A DNA stretch of 64,000 nucleotides, from NCBI RefSeq assembly GCF_900601905.1, contig NZ_UWFA01000383.1, positions 1 to 64,000 on the forward strand. The letters run 5' to 3'. The translations under genes were made by a program, and so were the position numbers. The stretch comes from Pseudomonas viridiflava (GTDB lineage: Bacteria; Pseudomonadota; Gammaproteobacteria; Pseudomonadales; Pseudomonadaceae). The notes beneath the pieces are model-generated. The model was given only the letters and a program-made list of their open reading frames with translations, was not told where the DNA came from and did no database searches. Shown piece after piece: positions 9,658 to 22,109 of the stretch. The stretch's first letter is position 1. The number at the start of each line of letters is the position of its first letter.

Positions 9658-11511
9658 TCAGACCGCAACCACGACAATGGCCCCGAGTACCAGTACGGCA
9701 CCCACGGCGATCGAAGCGGCATACCAGCGCAGTTGACCGGTTTCGGTGCGGCTCATGCTGTCATGACCGCCTTTGACCAGACGTGGGATCAAGCCAATGG
9801 TGTGATCCAGCGGGTCGCTACGCAGCAAGTGGCTGATGGCCAGATACGGCTTGACGAACAGCTTGTCGTAGATCCAGTCGAAGCCCCACGCGGCGAACCA
9901 CCAGGCCGACAGGAAACGCCCCGGCGCACTGTTGGCAATGGCGGTCACCAGACGACGCTTGCCCAGGAACAGCAAGGCGGCGAGCAGGATCCCGGCCAGG
10001 GCGATGGCGCCCGAAGCGATTTCCAGACTGTGCTTGGCTTCGCCACCGGCGTGACCGACGCTCTGCGGCAACACGCCAGCCAGCGGCGGGGTGATCAGTG
10101 CGCCGATAAAGGTCGACAGCACGATCAGTACGCTCAGAGGCAACCAGTGAGCGATACCGTGACCGGCATGGGCTTCGGTCCTGGCTTCACCGTGGAAGGC
10201 GATGAAGATCAGGCGGAAGGTATAGAGCGAGGTCATGAAAGCGCCGACCAGACCCGCATACAGCAGACCCTGATTGCCGCTGGCGAAGGCTTCCCAGAGA
10301 ATTTCGTCCTTGGAATAGAAGCCCGCTGTTACCAATGGCAAGGCCGCCAGTGCTGCGCCGCCAACGATGAAGCTGGCGTAGGCCAGTGGCAGTTTCTTCC
10401 ACAGGCCGCCCATCTTGAAAATGTTCTGCTCGTGGTGGCAGGCAACGATCACCGCACCCGAAGCAAGGAACAGCAGCGCCTTGAAGAAGGCGTGAGTCAT
10501 CAAGTGGAAGATCGCGCCTTCCCAGGCACCGACGCCCAACGCCAGGAACATGTAACCGATCTGGCTCATGGTGGAGTAGGCGAGGATACGTTTGATGTCG
10601 GTTTGTACCAGTGCGGCGAAACCGGCCAGTACCAGCGTAACGCCACCGACGATGCCCACCAGGTGCAGAATGTCCGGCGCCAGGGCAAACAGGCCGTGGG
10701 TACGGGCAATCAGGTAAACACCTGCGGTCACCATGGTTGCGGCGTGGATCAGTGCCGAAACCGGCGTCGGACCCGCCATCGCATCTGCCAGCCAGGTCTG
10801 CAGCGGCAGTTGCGCAGATTTACCCACGGCACCACCCAGCAGCATCAGGGTCGCCAGCACGATCCAGAAGTCGCCGGCCTTGAAGTGCTCAGGGGCACGG
10901 ACCAGCAGTTCCTGAATGTTCAGGGTCCCGAGTTGCTGGAACAGGATGAACAAGCCGATGGCCATGAACACGTCGCCGATCCGGGTCACGATGAAGGCTT
11001 TGAGGGCGGCGTTACCGTTGTTGCGGTTGCTGTAATAGAAACCGATCAACAGGTAGCTGCACAGGCCCACGCCTTCCCAGCCGAAGTACAGGAACAACAG
11101 GTTATCGCCCAGGATCAGGAACAGCATGCTGGCGATAAACAGGTTGGTGTAGGCGAAGAAGCGCGAGTAACCCGCTTCACCGCGCATGTACCAGGAGGCA
11201 AACAGGTGGATCAGGAAGCCGACGCCGACCACCACGCCCAGCATCGTGACGGACAAGCCGTCCAGATACAGCGCGAAGTTGGGTTCGAAGCCATCAACCG
11301 ACATCCAGCGCCACAGCACTTGGGTGTAGTGACCACCTTCAGGCGGTGCGACGTTGAATTGCCAGATGACCCAGGCTGTGACGATGGCGGACAGGCCGAT
11401 GGAGCCAACGCCAATCAGGGCTGCCAGGTTTTCCGAAATGCGTCCGCGAGAGAACGACAGCAACAGAAAACCGATCAGGGGGAATACGAAAGTCAGAAAG
11501 AGTAGGTTCAT
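9658..11511 (-). CDS. nuoL: NADH-quinone oxidoreductase subunit L
   Basis: A 617-aa distal proton-pumping subunit. Motifs are [17 protein letters not shown] with the essential Glu, [32 protein letters not shown] and [18 protein letters not shown]. The C-terminal ~100 residues include the lateral amphipathic helix that runs along the membrane arm and a last TM helix ([15 protein letters not shown]). Its start overlaps the end of nuoK by four bases. Confidence 0.98.
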   Translation of the reverse strand: MNLLFLTFVFPLIGFLLLSFSRGRISENLAALIGVGSIGLSAIVTAWVIWQFNVAPPEGGHYTQVLWRWMSVDGFEPNFALYLDGLSVTMLGVVVGVGFLIHLFASWYMRGEAGYSRFFAYTNLFIASMLFLILGDNLLFLYFGWEGVGLCSYLLIGFYYSNRNNGNAALKAFIVTRIGDVFMAIGLFILFQQLGTLNIQELLVRAPEHFKAGDFWIVLATLMLLGGAVGKSAQLPLQTWLADAMAGPTPVSALIHAATMVTAGVYLIARTHGLFALAPDILHLVGIVGGVTLVLAGFAALVQTDIKRILAYSTMSQIGYMFLALGVGAWEGAIFHLMTHAFFKALLFLASGAVIVACHHEQNIFKMGGLWKKLPLAYASFIVGGAALAALPLVTAGFYSKDEILWEAFASGNQGLLYAGLVGAFMTSLYTFRLIFIAFHGEARTEAHAGHGIAHWLPLSVLIVLSTFIGALITPPLAGVLPQSVGHAGGEAKHSLEIASGAIALAGILLAALLFLGKRRLVTAIANSAPGRFLSAWWFAAWGFDWIYDKLFVKPYLAISHLLRSDPLDHTIGLIPRLVKGGHDSMSRTETGQLRWYAASIAVGAVLVLGAIVVVAV

Positions 11512-11816
11512 CCGCGCATCTCGCTGGCAGCGTCGATATCGAGCGTGTGGAAGCGGCGATACAGTTGCATCAGGATCGCCAGGCCAATACTGGCCTCGGC
11601 AGCCGCGAGGCTGATCACCAGGATGAACATGACCTGTCCATCCGGCTGACCCCAGCGGCTACCGGCAACGACGAACGCCAGAGCAGATGCGTTCATCATG
11701 ATCTCCAGGCTCATCAACACGAAAAGAATGTTGCGGCGCACCATCAGGCCGACCAGCCCGAGGCAGAACAGGACCCCGGCGACCGCCAGACCGTGCTCAA
11801 GAGGGATAGCATTCAT
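11508..11816 (-). CDS. nuoK: NADH-quinone oxidoreductase subunit K
   Basis: A 102-aa protein with three transmembrane helices. The proton-channel glutamates sit in [11 protein letters not shown] (helix 2) and [11 protein letters not shown] (helix 3). Family length is about 100 aa. It overlaps both nuoJ and nuoL by four bases (ATGA), indicating translational coupling. Confidence 0.98.
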   Translation of the reverse strand: MNAIPLEHGLAVAGVLFCLGLVGLMVRRNILFVLMSLEIMMNASALAFVVAGSRWGQPDGQVMFILVISLAAAEASIGLAILMQLYRRFHTLDIDAASEMRG

Positions 11817-12322
11817 TGGCTTGGCTCCTTGGCCTCGTTGCGGCCCAGATGGAACGCCGTCACCGCTGCAGCAAGCAGCAGCATCGAGGCAAGTTCCACC
11901 ACCAGCAGATACGGCCCGAACAGGCTGATGCCGACCGCTTTGGCGTCGACCGTGGTGTGGCCGATGCCAGCGCCGCTCGGGTTGGCGAACAGCACATACA
12001 GCAGTTCACCCAGCAGCAATACGCCAAGGATGACCGGGCCCAGCCAGATACCGGGTTTGAGCCAGGTGCGCTCCTGCTGAACCGAGGCCGGGCCAAGGTT
12101 GAGCATCATCACCACGAAGACGAACAGAACCATGATCGCGCCCGCATAAGCGATAACTTCCAGCACCCCGGCGAACGGTGCGCCCAGGCTGAAGAAGGTC
12201 ATGGCCACGGCGATCAGCGAAATGATCAGGTAGAGCAGGGCATGCACGGGATTGGTGTTGGTGATCACCCGCAGGGTGGACACTACAGCGATGCCGGATG
12301 CGAAATAGAAAGCGAATTCCAT
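11813..12322 (-). CDS. nuoJ: NADH-quinone oxidoreductase subunit J
   Basis: A 169-aa membrane subunit with five predicted helices. The conserved [21 protein letters not shown] helix 3 (quoted in part: [12 protein letters not shown]) contains the pi-bulge region linked to coupling. It is slightly shorter than E. coli NuoJ (184 aa). It lies 9 bases after nuoI. Confidence 0.97.
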   Translation of the reverse strand: MEFAFYFASGIAVVSTLRVITNTNPVHALLYLIISLIAVAMTFFSLGAPFAGVLEVIAYAGAIMVLFVFVVMMLNLGPASVQQERTWLKPGIWLGPVILGVLLLGELLYVLFANPSGAGIGHTTVDAKAVGISLFGPYLLVVELASMLLLAAAVTAFHLGRNEAKEPSQ

Positions 12323-12331
12323 CTTTCTTCC

Positions 12332-12880
12332 TTAAGGCAGCAAGCTCTTGACGTTGATCGGTTCGGCTTCGTTCTGAGCAGCGCCTTTCGGCTTGCCAGC
12401 GACGGCCATACCGGCGACGCGATAGAAGTTGTAGTCGGGGTTCTTGCCAGGGCCGGAGATCAGCAGATCTTCCTTTTCGTAGACCAGATCCTGACGCTTG
12501 AACTCGGCCATTTCGAAATCCGGTGTCAGCTGGATTGCGGTGGTCGGGCAGGCTTCTTCGCACAGGCCGCAGAAAATGCAACGCGAGAAGTTGATGCGGA
12601 AGAATTCCGGGTACCAGCGGCCGTCATCGGTTTCGGCTTTCTGCAACGAGATGCAGCCAACCGGGCAGGCCACGGCGCACAGGTTGCAGGCTACGCAACG
12701 CTCTTCGCCGTCAGGATCGCGGGTCAGGACGATGCGGCCACGGTAGCGCGGTGGCAGGTAAACAGCTTCTTCCGGGTATTGCAGCGTGTCGCGCTTGCGA
12801 AAGCCATGGCCGAAGACCATGACCAGGCTGCGCAACTGGGTACCGGTACCCTTAACGATGTCGCCAATATATTTGAACAT
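12332..12880 (-). CDS. nuoI: NADH-quinone oxidoreductase subunit I (2x[4Fe-4S])
   Basis: A 182-aa ferredoxin-like subunit carrying clusters N6a and N6b. The two motifs [12 protein letters not shown] and [12 protein letters not shown] are intact. An N-terminal amphipathic section docks to the membrane arm. Length agrees with E. coli (180 aa). It lies 11 bases after nuoH. Confidence 0.98.
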   Translation of the reverse strand: MFKYIGDIVKGTGTQLRSLVMVFGHGFRKRDTLQYPEEAVYLPPRYRGRIVLTRDPDGEERCVACNLCAVACPVGCISLQKAETDDGRWYPEFFRINFSRCIFCGLCEEACPTTAIQLTPDFEMAEFKRQDLVYEKEDLLISGPGKNPDYNFYRVAGMAVAGKPKGAAQNEAEPINVKSLLP

Positions 12881-12891
12881 GGGTCAAATCC

Positions 12892-13899
12892 TCACTGAAC
12901 CGAGCCTGCTGGCGTGTTCAACAACACAACCGCAGCAGTCACCAGCAAATTGATCAGGGTCAGCGGCAGACAGAATTTCCAGCTGAAATCCATTACCTGG
13001 TCATAGCGTGGGCGCGGGATGGAAGCGCGCAGCAGGATGAACAGCATGATGAAAAACGCAGTCTTCAGAGCAAACCAGAAGAACGCCAGCGAAGGCAGGA
13101 TATCGAACGGGCCGTGCCAGCCGCCGAAGAACAGGGTCACCAGCAGTGCCGAGATCAGGATAATGCCGATGTACTCACCGACGAAGAACATGCCCCATTT
13201 CATGCCGGCATATTCAATGTGGTATCCGTCGGCAAGTTCCTGTTCCGCTTCAGGTTGGTCGAAGGGGTGACGGTGAGTCACCGCAACGCCGGCGATGAAG
13301 AACGTACAGAAGCCGAAGAACTGCGGAATGATGAACCACAGGTTCTGCGCCTGATATTCAACGATGTCGCGCATGTTGAACGAGCCCACCTGAACCACGA
13401 TGCCCATCAGCGCCAGGCCCATGAACACTTCATAGGACACGGTCTGTGCCGAGGCACGCAGGGCACCGAGCAGGGCGAACTTGTTGTTACTCGACCAACC
13501 GGCAAACAGCACCGCGTACACCGACAGACCCGCCATGGCGAAGAAGAACAGCAAGCCAATGTTCAAGTCCGCCACGCCCCAGGTCGGGGTGATCGGGATG
13601 ATCGAGAACGCGATCAGCAGGGCACTCATGGCAACCACCGGTGCCAGGGTGAAAATCACCTTGTCGGCAAACGGAGGCGTCCAGTCTTCCTTGAAGAACA
13701 TTTTCAGCATGTCGGCGGCGATCTGGAACATGCCGAATGGGCCTACGCGGTTCGGACCGTAACGATCCTGCCACCAGCCCAGCAGACGACGTTCGACAAA
13801 ACTCAGCAGCGCGCCGCAGACCACAACGGCCAGCAGCACGACAATGGCCTTGACGACGGCAATGATCGCGTCGATCACATCAGGGGTGAACCAACTCAT
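12892..13899 (-). CDS. nuoH: NADH-quinone oxidoreductase subunit H
   Basis: A 335-aa membrane subunit with about 8 helices that forms the quinone chamber entry. Motifs are [42 protein letters not shown] with its acidic quinone-loop residues (quoted: [14 protein letters not shown]), and [13 protein letters not shown]. It overlaps nuoG by four bases. Confidence 0.98.
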   Translation of the reverse strand: MSWFTPDVIDAIIAVVKAIVVLLAVVVCGALLSFVERRLLGWWQDRYGPNRVGPFGMFQIAADMLKMFFKEDWTPPFADKVIFTLAPVVAMSALLIAFSIIPITPTWGVADLNIGLLFFFAMAGLSVYAVLFAGWSSNNKFALLGALRASAQTVSYEVFMGLALMGIVVQVGSFNMRDIVEYQAQNLWFIIPQFFGFCTFFIAGVAVTHRHPFDQPEAEQELADGYHIEYAGMKWGMFFVGEYIGIILISALLVTLFFGGWHGPFDILPSLAFFWFALKTAFFIMLFILLRASIPRPRYDQVMDFSWKFCLPLTLINLLVTAAVVLLNTPAGSVQ

Positions 13900-16610
13900 T
13901 GCGCTGCCTCCTGCAGACCGTCTACCGACTTGCCGAAAATCGCTGGCGGAATACCGGCCAGACCGGCAGGCAATGCCACCAGACCTGCGCCCAGTTCTTC
14001 ATTGATGCGCAGCGGCAGACGCAGGGTCTGACCGGCAACGTTCAAGGAGAGCAGCGCACCTTCGTTGACGCCCAGGCGATCGGCTTCGGATTTGGCCAGT
14101 GCAACATACGCAGCCGGGATGCGTTCCTGTACCGGAGCGGCTTTTGAAGAGTTCTCTTCGCTGCCGAACAGGTGATAGAACGGCACAATCTGCCAGGTGC
14201 CCTGAGCCGGGGAGAACGCTCGTGGAACGCTGGCGAACCAGCCAAGCTTATCGCCCTGGCTTTCGATCAGACGGGTGCCCGGATCACCGGCACGCAGATG
14301 ACCACCGACTTCGTCCTGGAACTTGTTCCATGCTTGTGGCGAGTTCCAGCCCGGCGACCATGCAAACGGCACCTGCTGACGAGGTTCTGCGGAACCCGAA
14401 TAACCTTCCATGGAGAAGGCAAACGCGGTGTCGTTATCTTGCGAGGTACGCGGTTCGTGCACGCTGATGTTGGCGCGCATGGCGGTACGGCCGCTGTAAC
14501 GCAGCGGTTCGCGAGCCAGCTTCATGCCTTTGATGCGGAACGAAGCCGACGGGGCCGCGTTGATGATTGCAGCCAGTTGCGGCGTGCTTGCGGCGCAGGC
14601 AGCGGTCACGTGGTCCAGCAAGGTCCAGTCAACCGGCTTGTTCAGCAAGGTGGCGCGCAGGGCATGCAGCCAGCGCCAGCCTTCATGAACCAGGATGCTG
14701 GCGTCCAGGTAAGTTGGATCGAATACCTGGAAGAAGCGCTGGGCGCGGCCTTCCTGGCTGATCAGCGTACCATCGCCTTCAGCGAAGCTCGCCGCTGGCA
14801 GGACCAGATGCGCGCGATCACCAGTGGCGGTTTTCTGATGGTCAGCGACGATCACCACTTTCGCGGCATTCAGCGCTGCATCGACCTTGGCGGCGTCAGT
14901 GCGGGTGTACAGATCGTTTTCCAGCACCACGATGGCGTCGGCTTTGCCGTCGATTACGGCTTGCAGCGCAGCATCTACCGACTCGCCGCCGAGCATGGCC
15001 AGGCCAAGGCTGTTGGCTTCCGGCACGATCAGGCTGATGGAACCGGCTTTGTCGCGCAGCTTCAGGGCTTTGGCAATGTTGGCAGCGGCTTCGATCAGCG
15101 CTTTGGAACCCAGCGAGGTGCCGGCGATGATCAATGGACGCTTGGCGGCCAGCAATGCATCGGCAATACGTTGCGCCAGTTCCAGCGCCTCAGGGTCCAG
15201 GCCCTCAACGGCCGGAGCACTGGCATCCAGGGCATGAGCAACGGCGAAGCCGATGCGGGCCAGATCGTCCGGTGCGGCGTGGACACATTCTTCAGCAATG
15301 TCATCGAGCTTGGTTTCAGCCAGGCTGGCGATGAACAGCGGGTTCAGCTCGTGCTGACCGATGTTCTTCACCGCTGCGTCGAGCCAAGGCTGGACTTTCA
15401 TGGCGGCTGCCATGTCTTCGGCTTTGCCTTTGACGGCTTGACGCAGGCCCAGAGCCAGACGCGCTGCAGTTTGAGTCAGGTCTTCGCCGAGGACGAAAAT
15501 TGCATCGTGGTCTTCGATGTCGCGCAGGGTCGGAATCGGCAGCGGGCTGTCGTTCAGTACCTGAAGGACCAGTCGGATACGCTCAAGCTCGGACGCTTCG
15601 ATACCCGAGTAGAAGTGCTCGGCACCGACCAGCTCGCGCAACGCGTAGTTGCTTTCCAGGCTGGCGCGGGGCGAACCGATACCAACGATGTTGCGACCGC
15701 GCAGCAGATCGGCGGCGTTATCCAGCGCCTGATCCAGGGTCAGCTTGCGGCCATCGGCCTGCAACGGCTGGCGTGGGCGGTCTTCGCGGTTGACGTAGCC
15801 ATAGCCGAAACGGCCACGGTCGCACAGGAAATACTGGTTCACCGAGCCGTTGTATCGGTTCTCGATGCGGCGGATTTCGCCGTAACGCTCACCCGGGCTG
15901 ATGTTGCAACCGCTGGAGCAGCCATGGCAGATGCTCGGCGAGAACTGCATGTCCCACTTACGGTTGTAGCGCTCGGAGTGTGTCTTGTCGGTGAACACGC
16001 CGGTCGGGCAGACCTCGGTGAGGTTGCCGGAGAACTCGCTTTCCAGGACGCCGTCTTCAACGCGACCGAAGTACACGTTGTCGTGAGCGCCGAAAACGCC
16101 CAGATCGGTACCGCCTGCGTAGTCTTTATAGAAGCGAACGCAACGGTAGCAGGCGATGCAGCGGTTCATTTCGTGAGCGATGAACGGGCCGAGTTCCTGA
16201 TTCTGGTGAGTACGTTTACTGAAGCGATAACGGCGCTCGTTGTGGCCGGTCATCACGGTCATGTCTTGCAGGTGGCAGTGGCCGCCTTCCTCACAGACCG
16301 GGCAGTCGTGGGGATGGTTGGTCATCAGCCATTCAACAACACTGGCGCGGAACGCCTTGGATTCATCATCTTCGATGGAAATCCAGGTGTTGTCGGTGGC
16401 GGGTGTCATGCAGGACATGACGATACGACCACGGGTGTCGTTCTCGTCGGTGTACTGCTTGACCGCACATTGGCGACAGGCGCCAACGCTGCCCAGAGCG
16501 GGGTGCCAGCAGAAATACGGGATATCGAGGCCTAGCGACAGACATGCCTGTAACAGGTTGTCTGCCCCGTCGACTTCGAGCGCTTTGCCGTCTACGTGGA
16601 TAGTGGCCAT
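13896..16610 (-). CDS. nuoG: NADH-quinone oxidoreductase subunit G
   Basis: A 904-aa subunit, the largest of the peripheral arm. Cluster ligands visible: N1b Cys34/45/48/67; N5 His99, Cys103/106/112; N4 in CIACYRC with a later EVCPTGV; and the extra N7 cluster CHGCSSGC with a distant Cys in FLCDRG. N7 is present in E. coli-type but not mitochondrial enzymes. The C-terminal part is the inactive molybdopterin-oxidoreductase fold. It lies 131 bases after nuoF, the only large gap in the operon. Confidence 0.98.
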   Translation of the reverse strand: MATIHVDGKALEVDGADNLLQACLSLGLDIPYFCWHPALGSVGACRQCAVKQYTDENDTRGRIVMSCMTPATDNTWISIEDDESKAFRASVVEWLMTNHPHDCPVCEEGGHCHLQDMTVMTGHNERRYRFSKRTHQNQELGPFIAHEMNRCIACYRCVRFYKDYAGGTDLGVFGAHDNVYFGRVEDGVLESEFSGNLTEVCPTGVFTDKTHSERYNRKWDMQFSPSICHGCSSGCNISPGERYGEIRRIENRYNGSVNQYFLCDRGRFGYGYVNREDRPRQPLQADGRKLTLDQALDNAADLLRGRNIVGIGSPRASLESNYALRELVGAEHFYSGIEASELERIRLVLQVLNDSPLPIPTLRDIEDHDAIFVLGEDLTQTAARLALGLRQAVKGKAEDMAAAMKVQPWLDAAVKNIGQHELNPLFIASLAETKLDDIAEECVHAAPDDLARIGFAVAHALDASAPAVEGLDPEALELAQRIADALLAAKRPLIIAGTSLGSKALIEAAANIAKALKLRDKAGSISLIVPEANSLGLAMLGGESVDAALQAVIDGKADAIVVLENDLYTRTDAAKVDAALNAAKVVIVADHQKTATGDRAHLVLPAASFAEGDGTLISQEGRAQRFFQVFDPTYLDASILVHEGWRWLHALRATLLNKPVDWTLLDHVTAACAASTPQLAAIINAAPSASFRIKGMKLAREPLRYSGRTAMRANISVHEPRTSQDNDTAFAFSMEGYSGSAEPRQQVPFAWSPGWNSPQAWNKFQDEVGGHLRAGDPGTRLIESQGDKLGWFASVPRAFSPAQGTWQIVPFYHLFGSEENSSKAAPVQERIPAAYVALAKSEADRLGVNEGALLSLNVAGQTLRLPLRINEELGAGLVALPAGLAGIPPAIFGKSVDGLQEAAQ

Positions 16611-16709
16611 GGTTCAAAGGTCTTCGTTGGCCCGGTGTCAGCGGGCGTGGCTAATGGAATCTTGTTGTTTGCGCGACTCGAACAGCCCAGCAGGCGGCAT
16701 CGCGCAATG

Positions 16710-16732
16710 GGCCGAGGGCTGGGCCCCCGGCC
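16710..16732. other. Intercistronic hairpin between nuoF and nuoG
   Basis: GGCCGAGGG (16710-16718) pairs with CCCCCGGCC (16724-16732) with one mismatch and a five-base loop. It lies in the 131-base gap, the only intercistronic space over 75 bases in nuoA-N. No T-run follows in the operon direction. Confidence 0.55.
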
Positions 16733-16741
16733 TTGAAGCTG

Positions 16742-18097
16742 TTATGCGCCGACGATAATCGGTCGTGCCAGAGGCGGGACGACTGCGCTGGTGGGCGCAA
16801 TACCGGCCTCGAACTCAGGGCGGAAGTATTTGATCGCGCTGCCCAACGGCTCCACGGCACCCGGTGCGTGAGCACAGAAGGTCTTGCCTGGGCCAAGGAA
16901 ACCGACCAGTCCGAGCAGGGTCTCGATATCACCTGCCTGACCGACGCCTTTCTCCAGAGCGCGCAGAATCTTCACGCTCCAGGGCAGACCGTCGCGGCAA
17001 GGGGTGCAGAACCCGCAGGATTCCTGGGCGAAGAACTCTTCCATATTGCGCAGCAGCGAGACCATGTTGACCTTGTCGTCAACCGCCATGGCCAGACCGG
17101 TACCCATCCGGGTGCCAACCTTGGCGATGCCACCGGCGTACATTTGCGCATCCAGGTGTTCCGGGAGCAGGAAACCGGTACCGGCGCCGCCGGGCTGCCA
17201 GCACTTGAGCTTGAAGCCGTCGCGCATACCACCGGCGTAGTCTTCGAACAGCTCACGGGCCTGCACGCCAAAAGGCAGTTCCCACAGGCCAGGGTTTTTC
17301 ACCTTGCCGGAGAAGCCCATCAGCTTGGTGCCGTGGTCTTCGCTGCCTTCGCGGGCGATGGATTTGTACCAGTCGTTGCCGTTACCGACGATGGCCGGCA
17401 CGTTGCACAGGGTTTCGACGTTGTTCACACACGTCGGCTTGCCCCACACGCCAACGGCAGCAGGGAAGGGCGGCTTGGAGCGCGGGTTGGCGCGACGGCC
17501 TTCCAGGGAGTTGATCAGCGCGGTTTCTTCACCGCAGATGTAACGCCCGGCGCCGGTGTGCACGAACAGCTCGAAATCAAAGCCGGTGCCGAGGATGTTC
17601 TTGCCCAGCAGACCTGCGGCCTTGGCTTCGGCTACTGCACGGTTCAAGTGCTTGGCAGCAGTGACGTATTCGCCGCGCAGGAAGATATAGCCGCGATAGG
17701 CCTTCAATGCCCGAGCACTGATCAGCATGCCTTCCACCAACAGGTGCGGCAGCTGCTCCATCAACATCCGGTCTTTCCAGGTGTTGGGCTCCATTTCATC
17801 GGCGTTACACAGCAGGTAACGGATGTTCATGGATTCGTCTTTGGGCATCAGGCCCCACTTAACACCCGTGGGGAAGCCTGCACCACCGCGACCTTTGAGG
17901 CCGGAGTCCTTGACCGACTGGACGATGTCATCCGGCGACTGCTCGGCAAATGCCTTGCGTGCCGCTGCGTAACCGTCTTTGGCCTGATATTCGTCAAGCC
18001 AGACCGGCTCGCCGTCATCGCGCAGACGCCAGGTCAGCGGATGGGTTTCCGGCGTGCGCGCGATGCGGTTGGCTGGGCCGAAGGAAGTGATGGTCAT
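16742..18097 (-). CDS. nuoF: NADH-quinone oxidoreductase subunit F (NADH-binding)
   Basis: A 451-aa flavoprotein that accepts hydride from NADH. The FMN/NADH loop [10 protein letters not shown] is at 69-78, and N3 [4Fe-4S] ligands are Cys361/364/367 in ESCGFCTPC and Cys408 in KTFCAH. All are offset by ten from E. coli. It overlaps nuoE by four bases; together with E and G it forms the NADH dehydrogenase module. Confidence 0.98.
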   Translation of the reverse strand: MTITSFGPANRIARTPETHPLTWRLRDDGEPVWLDEYQAKDGYAAARKAFAEQSPDDIVQSVKDSGLKGRGGAGFPTGVKWGLMPKDESMNIRYLLCNADEMEPNTWKDRMLMEQLPHLLVEGMLISARALKAYRGYIFLRGEYVTAAKHLNRAVAEAKAAGLLGKNILGTGFDFELFVHTGAGRYICGEETALINSLEGRRANPRSKPPFPAAVGVWGKPTCVNNVETLCNVPAIVGNGNDWYKSIAREGSEDHGTKLMGFSGKVKNPGLWELPFGVQARELFEDYAGGMRDGFKLKCWQPGGAGTGFLLPEHLDAQMYAGGIAKVGTRMGTGLAMAVDDKVNMVSLLRNMEEFFAQESCGFCTPCRDGLPWSVKILRALEKGVGQAGDIETLLGLVGFLGPGKTFCAHAPGAVEPLGSAIKYFRPEFEAGIAPTSAVVPPLARPIIVGA

Positions 18098-18597
18098 GGG
18101 TAACCCTCCAGCATCTTGGCCACGGTGCCGGGTTGCACGTCGCCAAAGGTGTCATCGTCGACCATCACGGCCGGGGCCTTGTCGCAATTGCCCAGACAGC
18201 AGACCGGCAGCAGCGTGAAGCGGCCGTCGGCAGTGGTCTGGCCTGGGGCGATGCCCAGTGAACTCTGGATTTCTTCGACCACAGACTCGTGACCGGCAAT
18301 GAAGCAGACCATGCTGTTGCAGACGCGGATGATGTGGCGGCCAACCGGCTGACGGAAGATCTGGCTGTAGAACGTGGCTACACCTTCAACGTCGCTGGCC
18401 GGAATGCCGATCAGCTCGCCAATGGCGTAGATGGCGCCGTCCGGCACCCAGCCACGTTCCTTTTGAACGATCTTCAGGGCTTCGATGGACGCCGCGCGCG
18501 GGTCTTCGTAGTGATGCAGCTCGTGCTCGATTGCCGAGCGCTCGGTTTCGCTCAATGCGAAACGGTCTGTCTGGATAAGCGTGCTGTTCATGCTCAT
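18094..18597 (-). CDS. nuoE: NADH-quinone oxidoreductase subunit E ([2Fe-2S])
   Basis: A 167-aa thioredoxin-like subunit with cluster N1a. Ligands are Cys93 and Cys98 (C-x4-C) and Cys134 and Cys138 (C-x3-C). Two possible ATG starts two codons apart (18597, 18591); length is normal with either. It lies 2 bases after nuoCD. Confidence 0.97.
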   Translation of the reverse strand: MSMNSTLIQTDRFALSETERSAIEHELHHYEDPRAASIEALKIVQKERGWVPDGAIYAIGELIGIPASDVEGVATFYSQIFRQPVGRHIIRVCNSMVCFIAGHESVVEEIQSSLGIAPGQTTADGRFTLLPVCCLGNCDKAPAVMVDDDTFGDVQPGTVAKMLEGYP

Positions 18598-18599
18598 GC

Positions 18600-20387
<1,788 letters not shown>

Positions 20388-20453
20388 TTATCGCTTTCGG
20401 TCAACGTAAAGAATGAGGCCAGGTATTCGTTCTTTTGAGAGAACAAGTCTGGA

Positions 20454-21128
20454 TCAGACTTCGTCGGGGCTGCGCAGGTTAGTGACTGCGATTCGCTGTT
20501 CGCGGCGCTGTTCCTTTTGCGACGGCATCTCGGCGCGATACACGCCTTGATCACCGACGACCCAGGAAAGAGGGCGACGCTCCTGGCCGATGGATTCCTG
20601 CAACAGCATCAAGCCTTGCAGAAACGCCTCGGGGCGGGGCGGGCAGCCGGGCACATAGACATCCACAGGAAGGAACTTGTCCACGCCCTGAACCACTGAA
20701 TAAATGTCGTACATGCCACCGGAGTTGGCGCACGAACCCATGGAAATAACCCATTTCGGTTCGAGCATTTGCTCGTAGAGACGCTGAATGATCGGCGCCA
20801 TCTTGATGAAGCAAGTCCCGGCAATAACCATGAAATCCGCCTGACGCGGCGATGCCCGGATAACCTCGGCGCCGAAGCGTGCGATGTCATGGGGCGCCGT
20901 GAAGGCGGTGGTCATTTCCACATAGCAGCACGACAAGCCGAAATTGTACGGCCACAGGGAGTTTTTACGCCCCCAGTTGACCGCGCCATTCAGCACGTCT
21001 TCAAGCTTGCCCATGTAGATGTTTTTGTGGACTTGATCTTCTAACGGATCGGAAACAGTTTCCCGTTTGCCGATTGGATACTCGTCATTTGGAGCATCCG
21101 GGTCGATCCTGGTGAGATTGTATTGCAT
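20454..21128 (-). CDS. nuoB: NADH-quinone oxidoreductase subunit B
   Basis: A 224-aa subunit holding terminal cluster N2. Ligands are Cys67, Cys68, Cys133 and Cys162, each four residues later than in E. coli. The ATG at 21128 is chosen; a TTG two codons upstream is in frame but less likely. It follows nuoA by about 10 bases. Confidence 0.98.
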   Translation of the reverse strand: MQYNLTRIDPDAPNDEYPIGKRETVSDPLEDQVHKNIYMGKLEDVLNGAVNWGRKNSLWPYNFGLSCCYVEMTTAFTAPHDIARFGAEVIRASPRQADFMVIAGTCFIKMAPIIQRLYEQMLEPKWVISMGSCANSGGMYDIYSVVQGVDKFLPVDVYVPGCPPRPEAFLQGLMLLQESIGQERRPLSWVVGDQGVYRAEMPSQKEQRREQRIAVTNLRSPDEV

Positions 21129-21138
21129 CGCCAAAGCC

Positions 21139-21552
21139 TCATTGTTTCAGCTTCGCTTGCCGATTACGGCGACCTTCAGGAGCCCAATCCAGCGCTCCAA
21201 CCCGCCATAGGTAGACAAGACCTGCCAACAGAATTGCTATGAAAACGAGAGCTTCGACGAATCCGGTCCAGCCGCTTTCGCGGACGGACACAGACCAGGC
21301 AAAGAGAAAAAGGGCTTCAATGTCGAAAATCACGAAAAGCATCGCGACCAGATAGAATTTTGCCGAAAGGCGCAGGCGGGCACTGCCTGTAGGCAACATG
21401 CCGGATTCAAAAGGTTCGTTCTTGCTGCGGCCCCAGGCTTTGCTGCCGAGGAGGCTGGAAACACCAAGCATGAAGGCGCACAGGCCGACCACGCCCAAAA
21501 GGAAAATGGCGAAGCCCCAGTTGTGGGCAATCAGACCTGTCGATTCGGGCAT
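21139..21552 (-). CDS. nuoA: NADH-quinone oxidoreductase subunit A
   Basis: A 137-aa membrane subunit with three helices (about 12-36, 63-88, 96-117) and the conserved motif [24 protein letters not shown] (quoted in part: [27 protein letters not shown]). It is the first gene of nuoA-N, which runs unbroken to 6615. The promoter lies in the A/T-rich 550-base region upstream. The Asp/Glu pair in FDIEALFLF is typical. Confidence 0.97.
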   Translation of the reverse strand: MPESTGLIAHNWGFAIFLLGVVGLCAFMLGVSSLLGSKAWGRSKNEPFESGMLPTGSARLRLSAKFYLVAMLFVIFDIEALFLFAWSVSVRESGWTGFVEALVFIAILLAGLVYLWRVGALDWAPEGRRNRQAKLKQ

Positions 21553-21810
21553 GCTGGCAATCCTTGACAGAGATCAATCGTCTCTGAGCTTGAAAAGAGT
21601 ATATGCAGCGACGATATGTCGCAGCGAAATCAATTCCAGTGATTTTATGTGCAAATACGGGGCAAGTAAATTTTCTATATCAAATTAATTTGTGCAATTA
21701 ATCACTTACAGGCATCGGTGGCGGGTGTGGGGCAGGCGGGGCGGGCGTCAGGAGGGATTTTACTGAATTGCATCAAGCACTGAAAAGTTGCGCTACAAGC
21801 ACTCTTTTCT

Positions 21811-21831
21811 AAATGATAATAAGTATCATTT
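21811..21831. promoter_or_regulatory. Fur-box-like palindrome
   Basis: The core TGATAATAAGTATCA fits the 7-1-7 Fur pattern TGATAAT-n-ATTATCA with one mismatch. Arms AAATGATA and TATCATTT are perfect complements. It lies ~260 bases upstream of nuoA with no iron-uptake gene on either strand. Site seen; Fur binding inferred. Confidence 0.55.
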
Positions 21832-21977
21832 GGTATTGCTGATAGTTGGGAAGGTTGTTTTGTGAGTTAGTTACGGATTTCGGCTAATACCTAGTCGTAG
21901 GTCTTCGATTTAAATCGCGGGTGGCCCCGTCGTCGGATTGCTGCCCAGGCCAGGCACCGCTCCCACAGGTGCCAGTC

Positions 21978-22068
21978 TGTTGGAGCGAGGCTTGCCCGCG
22001 AATCAGTCGGCGCGGGTCCTGCTGGTAAACCACGGTAACGTCCTTCGCGGGCAAGCCTCGCTCCAACA
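21978..22068. repeat. REP-like palindrome, family C
   Basis: TGTTGGAGCGAGGCTTGCCC (from 21978, arm to 22002) is perfectly complementary to 22044-22068. A 41-base loop lies between. Partial relatives of the arm occur at ~36367 (GGGGCGAGGCTTGG), ~36855 and ~23821. It sits just after the aceA stop and may protect the transcript end. Confidence 0.85.
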
Positions 22069-22109
22069 GCAGGACTTACGGCTTACCCCCGATAAGGCCA
22101 CTGCAGATC

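Larger units (their letters stand above)
21553..22109. other. Intergenic region between nuoA and aceA
   Basis: 557 bases without a credible gene. It holds the A/T-rich nuo leader (21590-21710), a Fur-like palindrome (21811-21831), and a REP-like palindrome near the end of aceA (21978-22068). No terminator with a clear T-run was seen for aceA beyond the REP. Confidence 0.7.

Noticed and set aside
9139..11505. A 788-codon open frame on the plus strand opposite nuoM/nuoL
   Set aside because: It is the antisense shadow of two conserved genes. Its translation is very rich in Gln, His, Asp and Gly with no domain, as expected for the complement of GC-rich membrane-protein codons.
14172..16535. A 787-codon open frame on the plus strand opposite nuoG
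   Set aside because: It mirrors the codons of nuoG, which has all its cluster ligands. No ribosome site or domain supports it.
21811..22068. PrrF-type iron small RNA after the Fur-like box
   Set aside because: I found no recognisable PrrF core and no clear terminator with T-run in the following 250 bases. The possibility of another RNA is left open as a finding.
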